A stretch of 64,000 bases of DNA from Clostridia bacterium (GTDB lineage Bacteria > Bacillota > Clostridia > Christensenellales > Borkfalkiaceae), in contig JAFWBT010000029.1 in assembly GCA_017507005.1 (NCBI GenBank), forward strand, positions 1-64,000, in the 5' to 3' direction. Shown here piece after piece: positions 41,207 to 50,259 of the stretch. A program made the position numbers and the translations under genes. The notes beneath the pieces were generated by a model that was not told where the DNA came from, ran no database searches, and worked only from the letters and a program-made list of their open reading frames with translations. Positions within the stretch are counted from its first letter, which is position 1. Each line of letters opens with the position of its first letter.

Positions 41207-41440
41207 ATTTATTAAAAAATCTATAACAAATTCGATAAAAATATATGCTTTTCGATTATTTTTTGATTTTCATTGGCGATAGTTGTTGTGATAATATCCT
41301 TTAACCTGTTTTTTCAAGCGAACCGCTGTTAATTCAGCGGTTCTCTCGATTAGCATAACAAAAAATACGGACGGCAAAAGCCATCCGTATTTTTTTGGTG
41401 GAGCGAGTTAAACGTAAGTTGAACCAATTATTATAATAGC
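41207..41440. other. Gene-free spacer with two hairpins
   Basis: It holds the terminator at 41360-41396 and a nine-base perfect hairpin (GAACCGCTG/CAGCGGTTC, about 41319-41342) without a U-run on the minus strand. No ORF or known RNA is seen. Confidence 0.5.
41360..41396 (-). terminator. Terminator after the small three-helix membrane protein
   Basis: A long stem AAAATACGGA(C)GGC/GCC(A)TCCGTATTTT with a four-base loop and T7, downstream of the stop at 41441. Confidence 0.8.
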
Positions 41441-41722
41441 CTAAATAGCAAGCACTACTGTGATTAAACCCATAATAAAAACCAAAATTGCTATAAATAA
41501 GGAAAATAAGTAAATCTTTTTTATTAGTGGTGTCTTTTTTAGAGAGCGATAAATCAAACTATAGATTATTATGCCAAATATAGCGTTACCAATAAAGAAT
41601 AGTCCTTGCGTTAAAGAATAAAGTGGTATTCTTTGCATTAAGAGAAGAGGAACATCAATACTAGCACACAATAATAAACCTACTAATAATGTAATAAAAA
41701 ACAATTTTTTGTTTTGGATCAT
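41441..41722 (-). CDS. Small integral membrane protein, unknown
   Basis: 93 residues with three predicted membrane helices: LFFITLLVGLLLCASIDVPLLL, GLFFIGNAIFGIIIYSLIY and IYLFSLFIAILVFIMGLITVVLAI. A good AAGGAGAG precedes the ATG and a terminator follows, so it is likely real. It is markedly richer in A and T than its neighbours and lies between a hairpin array/tRNA gene and a terminator, a place where acquired genes often sit. No family recognised. Confidence 0.65.
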   Translation of the reverse strand: MIQNKKLFFITLLVGLLLCASIDVPLLLMQRIPLYSLTQGLFFIGNAIFGIIIYSLIYRSLKKTPLIKKIYLFSLFIAILVFIMGLITVVLAI

Positions 41723-41770
41723 TGATATGCTCTCCTTAGTGAATTTTTTTATAAAATAATCCTATCAAAA

Positions 41771-41880
41771 AATCACAACTGCAGTTGTGTATGTAATCAA
41801 GCCGAAGCGGATAATTACATACACAGCAAGTTGTGATTACATACGCCTGCGGCGATTACATGCCAAGCCTTTCGGCTTGG
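41771..41880. repeat. Second mini-hairpin array, with an ATTACAT linker
   Basis: A chain of small hairpins: CACAACTGCAGTTGTG (perfect 16-bp palindrome, 41774-41789), CCG/CGG (41802-41810), CACA/TGTG (41822-41835), CGCC/GGCG (41844-41854) and CCAAGCC/GGCTTGG (41863-41880). They are separated by ATTACAT, with one copy inverted as ATGTAAT next to the first hairpin. The design matches the TTCAC array at 24387-24472 but with another linker. Confidence 0.65.
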
Positions 41881-41882
41881 AT

Positions 41883-41917
41883 AAAAACTAAAACGCCCAA
41901 AAGGCGTTTTAGTTTTT
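41883..41917 (-). terminator. Terminator after tRNA-Ala
   Basis: A 15-base stem AAAAACTAAAACGCC/GGCGTTTTAGTTTTT that starts two bases after the encoded CCA end. Confidence 0.85.
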
Positions 41918-41918
41918 G

Positions 41919-41994
41919 TGGTGGAGCTAAGCGGATTCGAACCGCTGGCCTCCTCGTTGCGAACGAGGCGCTCTACCAACTGAGCCATAACCCC
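41919..41994 (-). tRNA. tRNA-Ala, anticodon CGC
   Basis: The minus-strand 76-mer folds as a full cloverleaf. The acceptor stem GGGGTTA/TAGCTCC carries the G3-U70 pair that marks alanine tRNAs. The D arm is GCTC...GAGC. The anticodon loop TTCGCAA (stem CCTCG/CGAGG) gives CGC, and the T arm contains GGTTCGAATCC. CCA is encoded. A consensus promoter lies just upstream and a terminator directly downstream. Confidence 0.95.
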
Positions 41995-42007
41995 TTAAGT
42001 GATTTTT

Positions 42008-42036
42008 ATTATATACCTTTTCACTCCCTTTGTCAA
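42008..42036 (-). promoter_or_regulatory. Consensus promoter of tRNA-Ala
   Basis: TTGACA (42031-42036), 17-base spacer, TATAAT (42008-42013) on the minus strand; the expected start is about seven bases before the mature 5' end. Confidence 0.85.
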
Positions 42037-42076
42037 CGCTTTTTTTATATTTTTCTCAAAAAAAATCTCGTTCATC

Positions 42077-42109
42077 AAAAAAAGCACGCTTTGGATCGCG
42101 TGCTTTTTT
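42077..42109 (-). terminator. Terminator after the FNT channel gene
   Basis: AAAAAAGCACGC/GCGTGCTTTTTT arms around an eight-base loop, 15 bases after the stop at 42125. Confidence 0.85.
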
Positions 42110-42124
42110 CTTTCTTATATTATT

Positions 42125-42832
42125 TTATTTTTCTTGTTCTTTTTCCGTTTCCGTCTTATTCGACCATATACGGAACAGCGAGAGTATCGGCAAAATAACG
42201 CCGCCGAGGATATTGCCCACCACGCACACCAAAATATACGCCACGCCTTTCCCCGAAAAACCGTAGAAGAACAAATACAACGTATTTGCTACGGAGTGAT
42301 CGAAGCCGCAGAACGCAAAAACGATAATCGGGAACATAACCCCTACCGTAGTAGACAGTCCCTTTCGGGGCGCGTAATTCACCGCGCCGATAGAAAGTGT
42401 AATCAAGAATCCGCAAAGGATAGACGAACACAACGCTTTTATCTCCCACAAATCGGCGTTTATTTTCGCGTCCATCATTTCAAACGCGATTTTATCCACT
42501 TTGTCACACAAAGGCGAATAAAACACGAGCATTGCCGCAAACAGAACGCCAAGCATATTCCAAAGGAAACAAACGGGCAATTTCCAAAAATTTTTCGCGC
42601 CCATTTCAGGAATATCCGAAATCAAGCCCGTAAACAGCTTCATTTCAAACATAACGATTGCCAAAATACCCAACGAGAACATCATCGAGCCAATCAGTTT
42701 TCCCCACGCGCCGTAGATGTTTTGTGCGAGCAGAAACGCCGTACCACCGACGCCTATCATTATCCCCGAACAAAACGACATTAAACAAAACGAAACGACT
42801 TGTGCTTTCGTTAATTTTTCAAATTGTTTCAT
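42125..42832 (-). CDS. Formate/nitrite transporter family channel
   Basis: 235 residues, shorter than FocA (about 285), with six membrane helices. The family signature near the fifth helix reads FCGFDHSVANTLYLF, which keeps the pore histidine. The FNT opening KAQVVSFCLMSFCSGIMIGVGGTAFLL and MFEMKLFTGLI are also present. FNT proteins move formate, nitrite, hydrosulfide or acetate; for a fermenter, formate export is a reasonable guess, but the sequence does not settle it. No pflB or nitrite gene is adjacent. AGGGTAGG precedes the ATG. Confidence 0.82.
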   Translation of the reverse strand: MKQFEKLTKAQVVSFCLMSFCSGIMIGVGGTAFLLAQNIYGAWGKLIGSMMFSLGILAIVMFEMKLFTGLISDIPEMGAKNFWKLPVCFLWNMLGVLFAAMLVFYSPLCDKVDKIAFEMMDAKINADLWEIKALCSSILCGFLITLSIGAVNYAPRKGLSTTVGVMFPIIVFAFCGFDHSVANTLYLFFYGFSGKGVAYILVCVVGNILGGVILPILSLFRIWSNKTETEKEQEK

Positions 42833-42876
42833 AAACCTACCCTGAACTAATCGTGATAAAACGTATTTCTATACTA

Positions 42877-42905
42877 ATTATAATGCAAAGTCACGAAAAA
42901 ATCAA
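42877..42905 (-). promoter_or_regulatory. Promoter of the FNT channel gene
   Basis: TTGATT (42900-42905), 17-base spacer, TATAAT (42877-42882) on the minus strand. Confidence 0.75.
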
Positions 42906-42953
42906 GCCTTATACGGAATTTTTATGAAATAAACCGCAAAACTCACTCTTCGT

Positions 42954-44450
42954 TTACTCTTCCAAAAACTGATTGACCACGAGCGTTTCTTCTTGCGCGT
43001 CCCCTGCTGTTTCCGCTTTCGCCGCCTCTATTTTCAACGTTTTGAAGAACATAAACGTGAACGGCAACGCAAAGAAGAACGCGAGGAAATCGGACAACGA
43101 CTGACAGCTCTGCACCCCCAACAGCTTGAATATTCTCGGCATAATTAACACCGCAGGAATATAGAACAAGCCCTGACGAGAAATGGACAACAGCGAGGCG
43201 ATTGCCTTATTCCCTACCACCTGATAGGTAAGCCCTATCATAAAGTTCGTAGGCAATAGCGGCATACAAATACATTGCAACCTTAACGCGAGCAAACCGA
43301 TTTTTGTAGCGTCCTTTGACAGCTCGAACACTTCCATCAGTTGCGGCGCGACAATGGCGCAACATACCGCAAACACTGTCATAACCGCCGTTGAAAACCC
43401 GAGCGTGAACAAATACGCCGAGCGAACGCGATCGAAACGTTTTGCGCTGTAATTATAGCCCAAAACAGGCTGATAGCCCTGCCCAACACCCAAGGAAATG
43501 GAGAAGGCGAGCATAAATACTTTTTGCACGACGCCGAGCGCTGCCTGCGCCGCGTCACCGCCCTTTTCACCGTACGCTTCCACGCCGTATTGGAACGCGG
43601 CGTTGTTCAAGAACACTGTGCAAAGGCTGGCAAGGACTTGTCTGCAAAAGGACGGAAAGCCCGTGGCAATGATATCGCCGTATACGGAGAAAGTTCTCGA
43701 TACCGATTTTAAACGCAATCGCACGACGGTCTTGCCTGATAAAAACATAATCGTAAGGATAATAAAACTAATGATTTGGCTGGCAGCCGTTGCGATTGCC
43801 GCGCCCTCGATACCCATACCTGCCGTAAAAATGAGCAACGGGTCCAACGAGACGTTCACGACTGCGCCAACGACAAGCCCTATCATAGAAAGCACCGCTT
43901 TGCCCTCCGCGCGGAGTACGTTGTTCAGCACGAACGACATACACATAAACGGCGCGGCTATGAGGATATACGTGCCATAGTCTTTGGAATAGCGCAACAC
44001 GTCTGCCGTACGCGAGCCAAATAATTTCAGCATAGGCGTTATGAATATCAGCCCGAATATCATAATAAACAATCCGCTCACCAGCGCAATAGCAAGCGCC
44101 GACGACGCCGTTTTATCCGCGCCCTCTCTATCTCGCTTGCCTAGCAGTCTTGAAACGATACTGCCGCTGCCCATACCGAACGTAAAGCCTATCGCCTGAA
44201 TAATGGACATCAAGGCAAGCAGATTGCTCGCGGCTGCCGTAATGGAATCGTTGCCGATTTTGGATACGAAAAAGGTATCCGCCAAATTATATAACGACGT
44301 GACCATCATAGAAAGCGTCGTAGGGATTCCCAAACCGATAATTAAACGCGCCATAGGCGTTTTCGTCATTTTTTCAAACTGTTTTTTCTCTCTTTCCGCT
44401 ACCGCGGCTTCTTCGTCTATTAAATTTTCTTTCGTTCTTTTTTCTTTCAT
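42954..44450 (-). CDS. MATE-family multidrug/cation antiporter
   Basis: 498 residues with about twelve membrane helices in two related halves. The first half begins MARLIIGLGIPTTLSMMVTSLYNLADTFFVSKIGNDSITA, and the second has TGFPSFCRQVLASLCTVFLNN and GVGQGYQPVLGYNYSAKRFDR, both typical MATE blocks. Members expel drugs or metabolites using Na+ or H+ gradients. The N-terminal 27 residues are charged and cytoplasmic. The promoter lies so close to the ATG at 44450 that the transcript would have only two or three leader bases. A later ATG at residue 28 is the alternative start. Confidence 0.88.
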   Translation of the reverse strand: MKEKRTKENLIDEEAAVAEREKKQFEKMTKTPMARLIIGLGIPTTLSMMVTSLYNLADTFFVSKIGNDSITAAASNLLALMSIIQAIGFTFGMGSGSIVSRLLGKRDREGADKTASSALAIALVSGLFIMIFGLIFITPMLKLFGSRTADVLRYSKDYGTYILIAAPFMCMSFVLNNVLRAEGKAVLSMIGLVVGAVVNVSLDPLLIFTAGMGIEGAAIATAASQIISFIILTIMFLSGKTVVRLRLKSVSRTFSVYGDIIATGFPSFCRQVLASLCTVFLNNAAFQYGVEAYGEKGGDAAQAALGVVQKVFMLAFSISLGVGQGYQPVLGYNYSAKRFDRVRSAYLFTLGFSTAVMTVFAVCCAIVAPQLMEVFELSKDATKIGLLALRLQCICMPLLPTNFMIGLTYQVVGNKAIASLLSISRQGLFYIPAVLIMPRIFKLLGVQSCQSLSDFLAFFFALPFTFMFFKTLKIEAAKAETAGDAQEETLVVNQFLEE

Positions 44451-44458
44451 ACCTATCT

Positions 44459-44487
44459 ATTATACCGCTTTGTTTTTTAATTTGCAA
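44459..44487 (-). promoter_or_regulatory. Promoter of the MATE gene, nearly leaderless
   Basis: TTGCAA (44482-44487), 17-base spacer, TATAAT (44459-44464) on the minus strand; only eight bases separate the -10 from the ATG. Confidence 0.65.
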
Positions 44488-44570
44488 CCGCCACAACGCT
44501 TTTTCTCGAAAGTTTTTTGTGAAATTTTTTCATCGTTTTCATTTTCTATCGCGCTCCTTTCCTTTTCTTC

Positions 44571-44599
44571 TTGCTTTTTTCCTAAAAGCGTGTTATAAT
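44571..44599 (+). promoter_or_regulatory. Promoter of the PH-like membrane protein gene, leaderless
   Basis: TTGCTT (44571-44576), 17-base spacer, TATAAT (44594-44599) on the plus strand; the expected start is at the A of the ATG at 44606. Confidence 0.65.
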
Positions 44600-44605
44600 A
44601 AAGCT

Positions 44606-45085
44606 ATGAAAAACGACCTTAAAAATACGAAAACCTATAAAATTGTGTTTACGAAAACGGTGATTTGCCTTGCTATCGCCGTGCTCGCGCTGTGTATTGC
44701 GAGTATTGGTTTTAGCCTGTATCAGCTGATACACTTTGGCGTTGGCGGCTTTACCGACTATTTGAAATATCCCTTTTTAATGCTTATCAGCGTCTTTTGT
44801 ATAGCCCTCGTCATCTCTATTCTTGTCAAATCACAATATATCGTCACCGAGCGTGATTTGATATCGCAATATGGGTTTATCAAGAGTAAATTCGACGTTA
44901 AAAAGATAAATTCTATTCTCCTTGACACGGACACGAACAAGCTGACCTTATCTTTTGACGACCAGTATTGCGTTTTGTCCGTTGACAATCAATGGACGGA
45001 AGAACTCGTGCGCGCGCTGTTGAAAATCAACCCGCAAATTGACTATTCTTTCACTATGTCCACCAAAAACGACGAGGAAAAATAA
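44606..45085 (+). CDS. Two-helix membrane protein with a bacterial PH-like domain
   Basis: 159 residues from the ATG at 44606. Two membrane helices (TVICLAIAVLALCIASIGFSLYQLI and YPFLMLISVFCIALVISILV) are followed by a cytoplasmic beta-rich domain: YIVTERDLISQYGFIKSKFDVKKINSILLDTDTNKLTLSFDDQYCVLSV. This pattern (ligand-like strand, Y-G, then K-I-I or K-I-N) is that of bacterial PH-domain membrane proteins of unknown function. There is no ribosome site, and the -10 box lies six bases before the ATG, so the message is probably leaderless. It is convergent with the V-ATPase operon. Confidence 0.72.
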   Translation: MKNDLKNTKTYKIVFTKTVICLAIAVLALCIASIGFSLYQLIHFGVGGFTDYLKYPFLMLISVFCIALVISILVKSQYIVTERDLISQYGFIKSKFDVKKINSILLDTDTNKLTLSFDDQYCVLSVDNQWTEELVRALLKINPQIDYSFTMSTKNDEEK

Positions 45086-45115
45086 ATACTATCCTTACAG
45101 TAAAAACGTATACGG

Positions 45116-45148
45116 AAAACCGAGCCTTTTCATAAGGCTCGGTTTTAT
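45116..45148. terminator. Bidirectional terminator between the PH-like gene and the V-ATPase operon
   Basis: AAAACCGAGCC/GGCTCGGTTTT arms (45117-45127 and 45136-45146) between convergent genes. Confidence 0.85.
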
Positions 45149-45149
45149 T

Positions 45150-45770
45150 TTACGCTTTGCTCTTTACTTTCATAAGACGAACGACAGCCGCGCGTTCGTT
45201 TTCGTCCAGTTTGTCTTTGATATATTTAATCGTTTCTTCCAGCTGCGGAATCATAACGTATTCCAGCGCATTGACACGGCGTTTGTTGCGCTCGATTTCT
45301 TCCGCTAACATACGCACCGTCTTTTCCGACTGCGCCAAAGCGACCATTTTCGGCAACAATTCCGACGCCTTTTGCACGGAATAGTCTGCCTCGCTCGTGA
45401 TTTCCGAATACGCGTACGGCAAGCCCTCGGCGCGCTTTGTACGCACCAGCTCCACTTTCGGTACGTCCACGCCCATTACGCTCTCCGTTTCGCATTCTGC
45501 CTGCACGGCGACGGACGGCATAGAAAACGCCGTTTCCGCCTCGAACGAGGGCGTTATCGAACGCGCGATAGAAAACTGTTTTAATACGTCGGAAAGCTCC
45601 GATTCCACCTCTTCGCGTAAAACCTTCGTTTCACGTAAAATCACGGTGAATCGGCGAATCATTTCGTCCGATTTATCTTTTAACAATTTGTGTCCGCGCA
45701 CCGCCGTAGAAAGCCTTGCTTTCAGCTTTTTCAGCTCCATACGGGTGGGGTTTACGTTCAGCCTTGCCAT
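45150..45770 (-). CDS. V-type ATP synthase subunit D
   Basis: 206 residues, mostly two long helices: MARLNVNPTRMELKKLKARLSTAVRGHKLLKDKSDEMIRRF at the start and KTVRMLAEEIERNKRRVNALEYVMIPQLEETIKYIKDKLDENERAAVVRLMKVK at the end, the standard D-subunit pattern. D forms the central rotor shaft inside the A3B3 head. AGGAGTG precedes the ATG, and the gene follows subunit B by 12 bases. It is the last gene of the operon. Confidence 0.95.
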   Translation of the reverse strand: MARLNVNPTRMELKKLKARLSTAVRGHKLLKDKSDEMIRRFTVILRETKVLREEVESELSDVLKQFSIARSITPSFEAETAFSMPSVAVQAECETESVMGVDVPKVELVRTKRAEGLPYAYSEITSEADYSVQKASELLPKMVALAQSEKTVRMLAEEIERNKRRVNALEYVMIPQLEETIKYIKDKLDENERAAVVRLMKVKSKA

Positions 45771-45782
45771 GAGTCACTCCTG

Positions 45783-47153
45783 TTATTCTGCCATATATTT
45801 ATCTATATATTCTTTACGGATACGTTTCAATTCGCTCTTGGGTAATATCTTCAACAGTTTCCAACCCAAATCCAGCGTTTCTTCTATCTTTCTATCCTTT
45901 TCAAAGCCCTGATTGACGTATTCTTTTTCAAAAGCTTCGGCAAATTTTGCGTACAGTTTATCTACGTCGGAAAGCGCCGCCTCACCTAAGATAGCCGACA
46001 GTTCTTTCGCCTCTTTACCTCGCGCATATGCCGCGAACAGCTGGTTCATAGTGTCTGCGTGGTCTTCACGAGTCTTTTCCCTGCCGATACCTTTATCCTT
46101 CAATCGGGACAACGACGGCAACACGTCAACGGGTGGATTGATGCCTTTTTTATACAAATCACGAGAAAGAATAATCTGCCCTTCTGTGATATATCCCGTA
46201 AGGTCGGGAATAGGATGCGTCTTATCGTCTTCGGGCATCGTCAAGATAGGAATTTGCGTGATAGAACCCTCTTTACCGCGAATACGGCCTGCTCTTTCAT
46301 ACAAGCTCGCAAGGTCGGTGTATAAATAGCCGGGATAGCCACGTCTACCGGGCACTTCACGGCGCGCCGCCGACACTTCACGCAACGCTTCTGCGTAGTT
46401 GGTGATGTCCGTCATAATAACGAGCACGTGCATACCCTTTTCAAACGCCAAATATTCCGCGCAGGTAAGCGCCATACGAGGCGTGGAAATACGTTCTACG
46501 GCAGGGTCGTTTGCGAGGTTGGTAAAGAGTACCGTTCTTTCAATCGCGCCCGTTTTCTTGAAATCGTCTACGAAATACTGCGCTTCTTCAAACGTGATAC
46601 CAATCGCCGCAAACACAACGGCGAATTTACAATCGCCACTGCGTACCTTTGCCTGACGGGCAATCTGCGCGGCAAGCTCTGCGTGCGGCAAACCGCTCAT
46701 AGAAAATACGGGCAATTTTTGACCTCGAACGAGCGTATTCAAGCCGTCAATGGCGGAAATACCCGTCTGAATAAATTCGTTGGGATAATCACGCGCCGCA
46801 GGGTTAATCGGCTCGCCGTTGATATCCATTTTCTTTTCGGGGATAATGGGCGCGCCGCCGTCACGGGGATTGCCCATACCGTCGAACACTCTGCCTAACA
46901 TATCCTCGGACACCGCAAGCTCTTGCGCGTGCCCTAAAAAGCGCGCTCTCGCGCCTGCAATTTGCAAGCCTTGCGAGTTTTCAAACAACTGCACCACCGC
47001 TTTGTCGCGGTTGATTTCCAGCACTTTACCGCGACGGATTTCGCCGTTCGTATTGACGATATCGACAAGCTCGTTATACGTAACGCCCTCGACGCCCTCG
47101 ACAATCATCAGAGGCCCTACGACTTCGCGAATCGTTTTATATTCCTTAAACAT
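45783..47153 (-). CDS. V-type ATP synthase subunit B
   Basis: 456 residues from the ATG at 47153, which has AAGGAGGT seven bases upstream; an upstream TTG in frame overlaps that site and is rejected. The start overlaps the end of subunit A by eight bases. B is the non-catalytic head subunit: it lacks a full P-loop ([17 protein letters not shown] in that place) but keeps [23 protein letters not shown] and the C-terminal helical domain. It sits at alternating positions with subunit A. Confidence 0.95.
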   Translation of the reverse strand: MFKEYKTIREVVGPLMIVEGVEGVTYNELVDIVNTNGEIRRGKVLEINRDKAVVQLFENSQGLQIAGARARFLGHAQELAVSEDMLGRVFDGMGNPRDGGAPIIPEKKMDINGEPINPAARDYPNEFIQTGISAIDGLNTLVRGQKLPVFSMSGLPHAELAAQIARQAKVRSGDCKFAVVFAAIGITFEEAQYFVDDFKKTGAIERTVLFTNLANDPAVERISTPRMALTCAEYLAFEKGMHVLVIMTDITNYAEALREVSAARREVPGRRGYPGYLYTDLASLYERAGRIRGKEGSITQIPILTMPEDDKTHPIPDLTGYITEGQIILSRDLYKKGINPPVDVLPSLSRLKDKGIGREKTREDHADTMNQLFAAYARGKEAKELSAILGEAALSDVDKLYAKFAEAFEKEYVNQGFEKDRKIEETLDLGWKLLKILPKSELKRIRKEYIDKYMAE

Positions 47154-48912
47154 CGTCGCTACCTCCTTCCGCAACGGCTTTCAGCTCCGTTGTCATGGTC
47201 TTGAATATCTCGTCAAACTGCTCGATATTTTCTTCTTCGATATATTTTGCTCTACCTATCATTTCCTTGCAAGAACAAGCCAAAATATCGTCCAAATCAG
47301 CATAGTTTGCAATCGCCTCGCCTGCGAGCGCGTTAAATTCGTAAATGAGTTTGAGCATTAAAAACTGTTTTTGCATAGACGTGAACGTATCGACGTCGTG
47401 GAAAGCGTTTTGGTGCAAATAGTCTTCACGGACGATTTTCGCCGTTTCCATCGTCAGTCTATCCTTGGACGAAAGCGCGTCCATACCCACAAGACGCACG
47501 ATTTCGTCGAGCGCCGCTTCCTCTTGCAAAATCGTCATAACGAACTGGCGGTATTTAAAGAAATCCGCGCTGACGTTGCCGTCGTACCATTCTTTCATTT
47601 TATCTGCGTACAGCGAATAGCTAATTAACCAATCGATTGCAGGGAAATGCCGCTTGTATGCAAGGGAAGAACTCAACCCCCAGAACACCTTTACGATACG
47701 AAGGGTTGCCTGCGAAACAGGCTCAGACAAGTCGCCGCCAGGAGGCGATACCGCGCCGATTGCCGTTACCGAACCAACGCGATTTTCACTGCCGAGCAAG
47801 CGCACGATACCTGCGCGTTCGTAAAATTCTGCCAAACGGGAAGAAAGGTATGCGGGATACCCTTCATCGCCGGGCATTTCTTCCAAACGACCGCTCATTT
47901 CACGCAGAGCCTCTGCCCAACGGGAAGTGGAGTCTGCCATAATCGCCACGCTATATCCCATATCACGGAAATATTCCGCAATGGTGATACCCGTATAAAT
48001 GGACGCTTCACGCGCCGCCACGGGCATATCCGAGGTGTTGGCAATCAGCACCGTTCTCTTCATCAAAGGTTCGCCCGTTTTCGGGTCTTTTAATTCAGGG
48101 AACTCGTTCAAAACGTCCGTCATTTCGTTGCCGCGTTCGCCGCAACCAACGTAGACGATAATATCCGCGTCCGCCCATTTTGCGAGCTGATGCTGTACGA
48201 CCGTTTTACCACTACCGAAAGGACCAGGTACAGCCGCTACGCCGCCCTTTGCTATGGGGAACAGCGTATCGATAACGCGTTGTCCCGTTACCATAGGCAT
48301 ACTCGGCGACAGCTTTTCTGCGTACGGTCTGCCTTTACGGACGGGCCATTTACGGAGCATACATACGTCCTTTTGCCCTTCTGCCGTCTGCAACGTCGCC
48401 ACCGTTTCTTCTATCGTATACTCACCCTCGGAAATAGACAGCACTCTGCCGCCCATGCCGTTGGGCACGAGTATTCTGTGTACGACGATTTCCGTTTCCT
48501 GCACCGTACCCAGCGTATCCCCTTCCTGCACCGTATCGCCAACGGACACGCAGGGCTGGAAATGCCATTTCTTTTCACGGTCGAGATTGTTGACGGAAAC
48601 GCCACGGGAAATACGGTCGCCATATTTAAAATACAGCGTCGTCAAGGGACGTTGAATACCGTCGAAAATACCCGTAATCAAGCCGGGCGCAAGCTCCGCA
48701 GAAAGCGGTTCGCCCGTGGAATATACGTCCTCGCCCGGGCCTAACCCCGACGTTTCTTCGTATACCTGAATAGACGCCTTGTCTCCCCTAAGCTCGATAA
48801 TTTCACCTATCAAGCCTTTATCGGAAACACGCACGACGTCGTAAAGCTTTGCGTCCGCCATGCCTTCCGCTATAATCAAAGGTCCGGAAATTTTTACTGT
48901 CTTACCTGCCAT
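47146..48912 (-). CDS. V-type ATP synthase catalytic subunit A
   Basis: 588 residues. The Walker A motif GPFGSGKT is at 230-237, followed by [13 protein letters not shown], the Walker B strand [39 protein letters not shown], and the non-homologous insert around residues 110-190 that marks V-type rather than F-type subunits. It hydrolyses or makes ATP. The ATG follows subunit F by 21 bases. Confidence 0.97.
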   Translation of the reverse strand: MAGKTVKISGPLIIAEGMADAKLYDVVRVSDKGLIGEIIELRGDKASIQVYEETSGLGPGEDVYSTGEPLSAELAPGLITGIFDGIQRPLTTLYFKYGDRISRGVSVNNLDREKKWHFQPCVSVGDTVQEGDTLGTVQETEIVVHRILVPNGMGGRVLSISEGEYTIEETVATLQTAEGQKDVCMLRKWPVRKGRPYAEKLSPSMPMVTGQRVIDTLFPIAKGGVAAVPGPFGSGKTVVQHQLAKWADADIIVYVGCGERGNEMTDVLNEFPELKDPKTGEPLMKRTVLIANTSDMPVAAREASIYTGITIAEYFRDMGYSVAIMADSTSRWAEALREMSGRLEEMPGDEGYPAYLSSRLAEFYERAGIVRLLGSENRVGSVTAIGAVSPPGGDLSEPVSQATLRIVKVFWGLSSSLAYKRHFPAIDWLISYSLYADKMKEWYDGNVSADFFKYRQFVMTILQEEAALDEIVRLVGMDALSSKDRLTMETAKIVREDYLHQNAFHDVDTFTSMQKQFLMLKLIYEFNALAGEAIANYADLDDILACSCKEMIGRAKYIEEENIEQFDEIFKTMTTELKAVAEGGSDDV

Positions 48913-48933
48913 TTATTTATCCTCACTATATCG

Positions 48934-49251
48934 TCAATCGTTGTGGAATAAGATATCCACGCCGAGCGCACGCTCCATTGCCATTTTTAATACTTCTATG
49001 CCGTAGCCCTCGCTATTCCCCGAAGGAATACTCACCACCACGGGATAAGGTTCTTCGTCAAAACGTTTCAAAAACTCCGTCAGAGGTTTTGCCAAGTCTT
49101 CTGTTAAAAATATCACCTGATATTCCTTGGCTATCTTTCTCAACGTTTCACGCGCTTTCTTTTCATCCTCGGCAGGAAACGTCGCTAACCCTGCCGCTTT
49201 AAACACCATAATCTCGTCGCCATTCCCGACGATTGCCATCTTACCCGTCAT
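48934..49251 (-). CDS. V-type ATP synthase subunit F
   Basis: 105 residues with the small alpha/beta Rossmann-like fold of subunit F: KMAIVGNGDEIMVFKAAGLATF at the start and PYPVVVSIPSGNSEGYGIEVLKMAMERALGVDI at the end. It binds the central shaft subunit D. GGAGG lies before the ATG. It is placed between subunits C and A as in Enterococcus-type operons. Confidence 0.92.
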   Translation of the reverse strand: MTGKMAIVGNGDEIMVFKAAGLATFPAEDEKKARETLRKIAKEYQVIFLTEDLAKPLTEFLKRFDEEPYPVVVSIPSGNSEGYGIEVLKMAMERALGVDILFHND

Positions 49252-49266
49252 ATCGCACCTCCGTCC

Positions 49267-50244
49267 TTACCATGCCCGAAGGCGATTTTTCACGTCGTGT
49301 TCGCTAAGCCCCGCTAAAAGACATACGAACACAATCCGCACGTTCGCGCTCTCCGCTCGGCGGCGGTATACGTAATATAAAAACGGCTCGCTCTTTTCTA
49401 ATTCGTATTTACGCTCGGCGAAAAACGCCGTTTCGTAGCCGTCGCGAATTTTTTCCGCTTCCGTCGGTGGCAAGCCTTTTTCCTTTGCGGCATAGCATTT
49501 TTCCACGAACGCCTTATACGGCGTCTTGGCAAAAGCGTTCTCGGCTTTTTCCGTGTTCTCGTCAAAAAGCAGAGCTAAGCTTTTCTTGGAAACGCTGCCT
49601 ACGGGCAGATATTTTTCCTCTGCCTCCTCCGCCGACGTCGCACGAAATGCAATCAATATATTCGTCATATCCGCTTTGGCTTGTAAGAGCTTTTTCAAAT
49701 CCTTACGTTTTTTAGACAACGTCCAAAGATACTTATACAAAGCCCCTTCAAAAATCTCGCCTACTTTCGCGCCGTTTTCGTTTTCTTTGAGATATTCCGT
49801 CGCTTCTTCGCATGCCGCGCCAAGCGCCGCGTTTTGCTCTTTTATCGGCGCGAAATCACCGCTTGCTACGCACGCGGAAAGCGTTTCCACCAAAACAAGC
49901 CCTGCGGGCGACAACATACGCGTTGCGTCCGTTTGCAAATACGCCGCTTTTATCAACGCTTTTGCGTTATGAAAATCGCGCGGGGCGAGCAAATACGCCT
50001 TTTCGATTTCCGACGGCGCGTACTCGCGAATAAATTCGTCGAGCTTTGCCTCCTCCGCCGCAACGAGCTTTTCATAATCGTAGACGTCGGTCGCCGTTTC
50101 CGCGCCACCGCCAAAACCGCTTTCTAATAGCGCGCGAAAAGCCTCCTCTGCGCTAAGCTCGCAAAGGCGCGATATTTTCTCTTTTAAGAGATATTTTTCT
50201 CGCGTGGCAATCACGCCGTTCGTGTATCCTACGTCTAATGCCAT
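49267..50244 (-). CDS. V-type ATP synthase subunit C
   Basis: 325 residues from the ATG at 50244 (GGAG six bases upstream); an in-frame TTG 12 bases earlier overlaps that ribosome site. The all-helical protein has YTNGVIATREKYLLKEKISRLCEL near the start and the repeated helical blocks of subunit C. It forms the socket between the rotor shaft and the membrane ring. Conservation is lower than for A and B, so the call also leans on its place between E and F. Confidence 0.9.
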   Translation of the reverse strand: MALDVGYTNGVIATREKYLLKEKISRLCELSAEEAFRALLESGFGGGAETATDVYDYEKLVAAEEAKLDEFIREYAPSEIEKAYLLAPRDFHNAKALIKAAYLQTDATRMLSPAGLVLVETLSACVASGDFAPIKEQNAALGAACEEATEYLKENENGAKVGEIFEGALYKYLWTLSKKRKDLKKLLQAKADMTNILIAFRATSAEEAEEKYLPVGSVSKKSLALLFDENTEKAENAFAKTPYKAFVEKCYAAKEKGLPPTEAEKIRDGYETAFFAERKYELEKSEPFLYYVYRRRAESANVRIVFVCLLAGLSEHDVKNRLRAW

Positions 50245-50259
50245 GTTTTTCTCCAAAGA

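Noticed and set aside
41391..41420. tRNA 3'-end remnant or attachment site (TGGTGGAGC as in the tRNA-Ala end)
   Set aside because: The match is only nine or ten bases, after a terminator; no integrase or second boundary is visible.
41833..42198. Plus-strand open frame across the tRNA region, containing GGAKRIRTAGLLVANEALYQLSHNP
   Set aside because: This is the translation of the antisense of tRNA-Ala, a classic false gene; no ribosome site and it overlaps the terminator and promoter of the tRNA.
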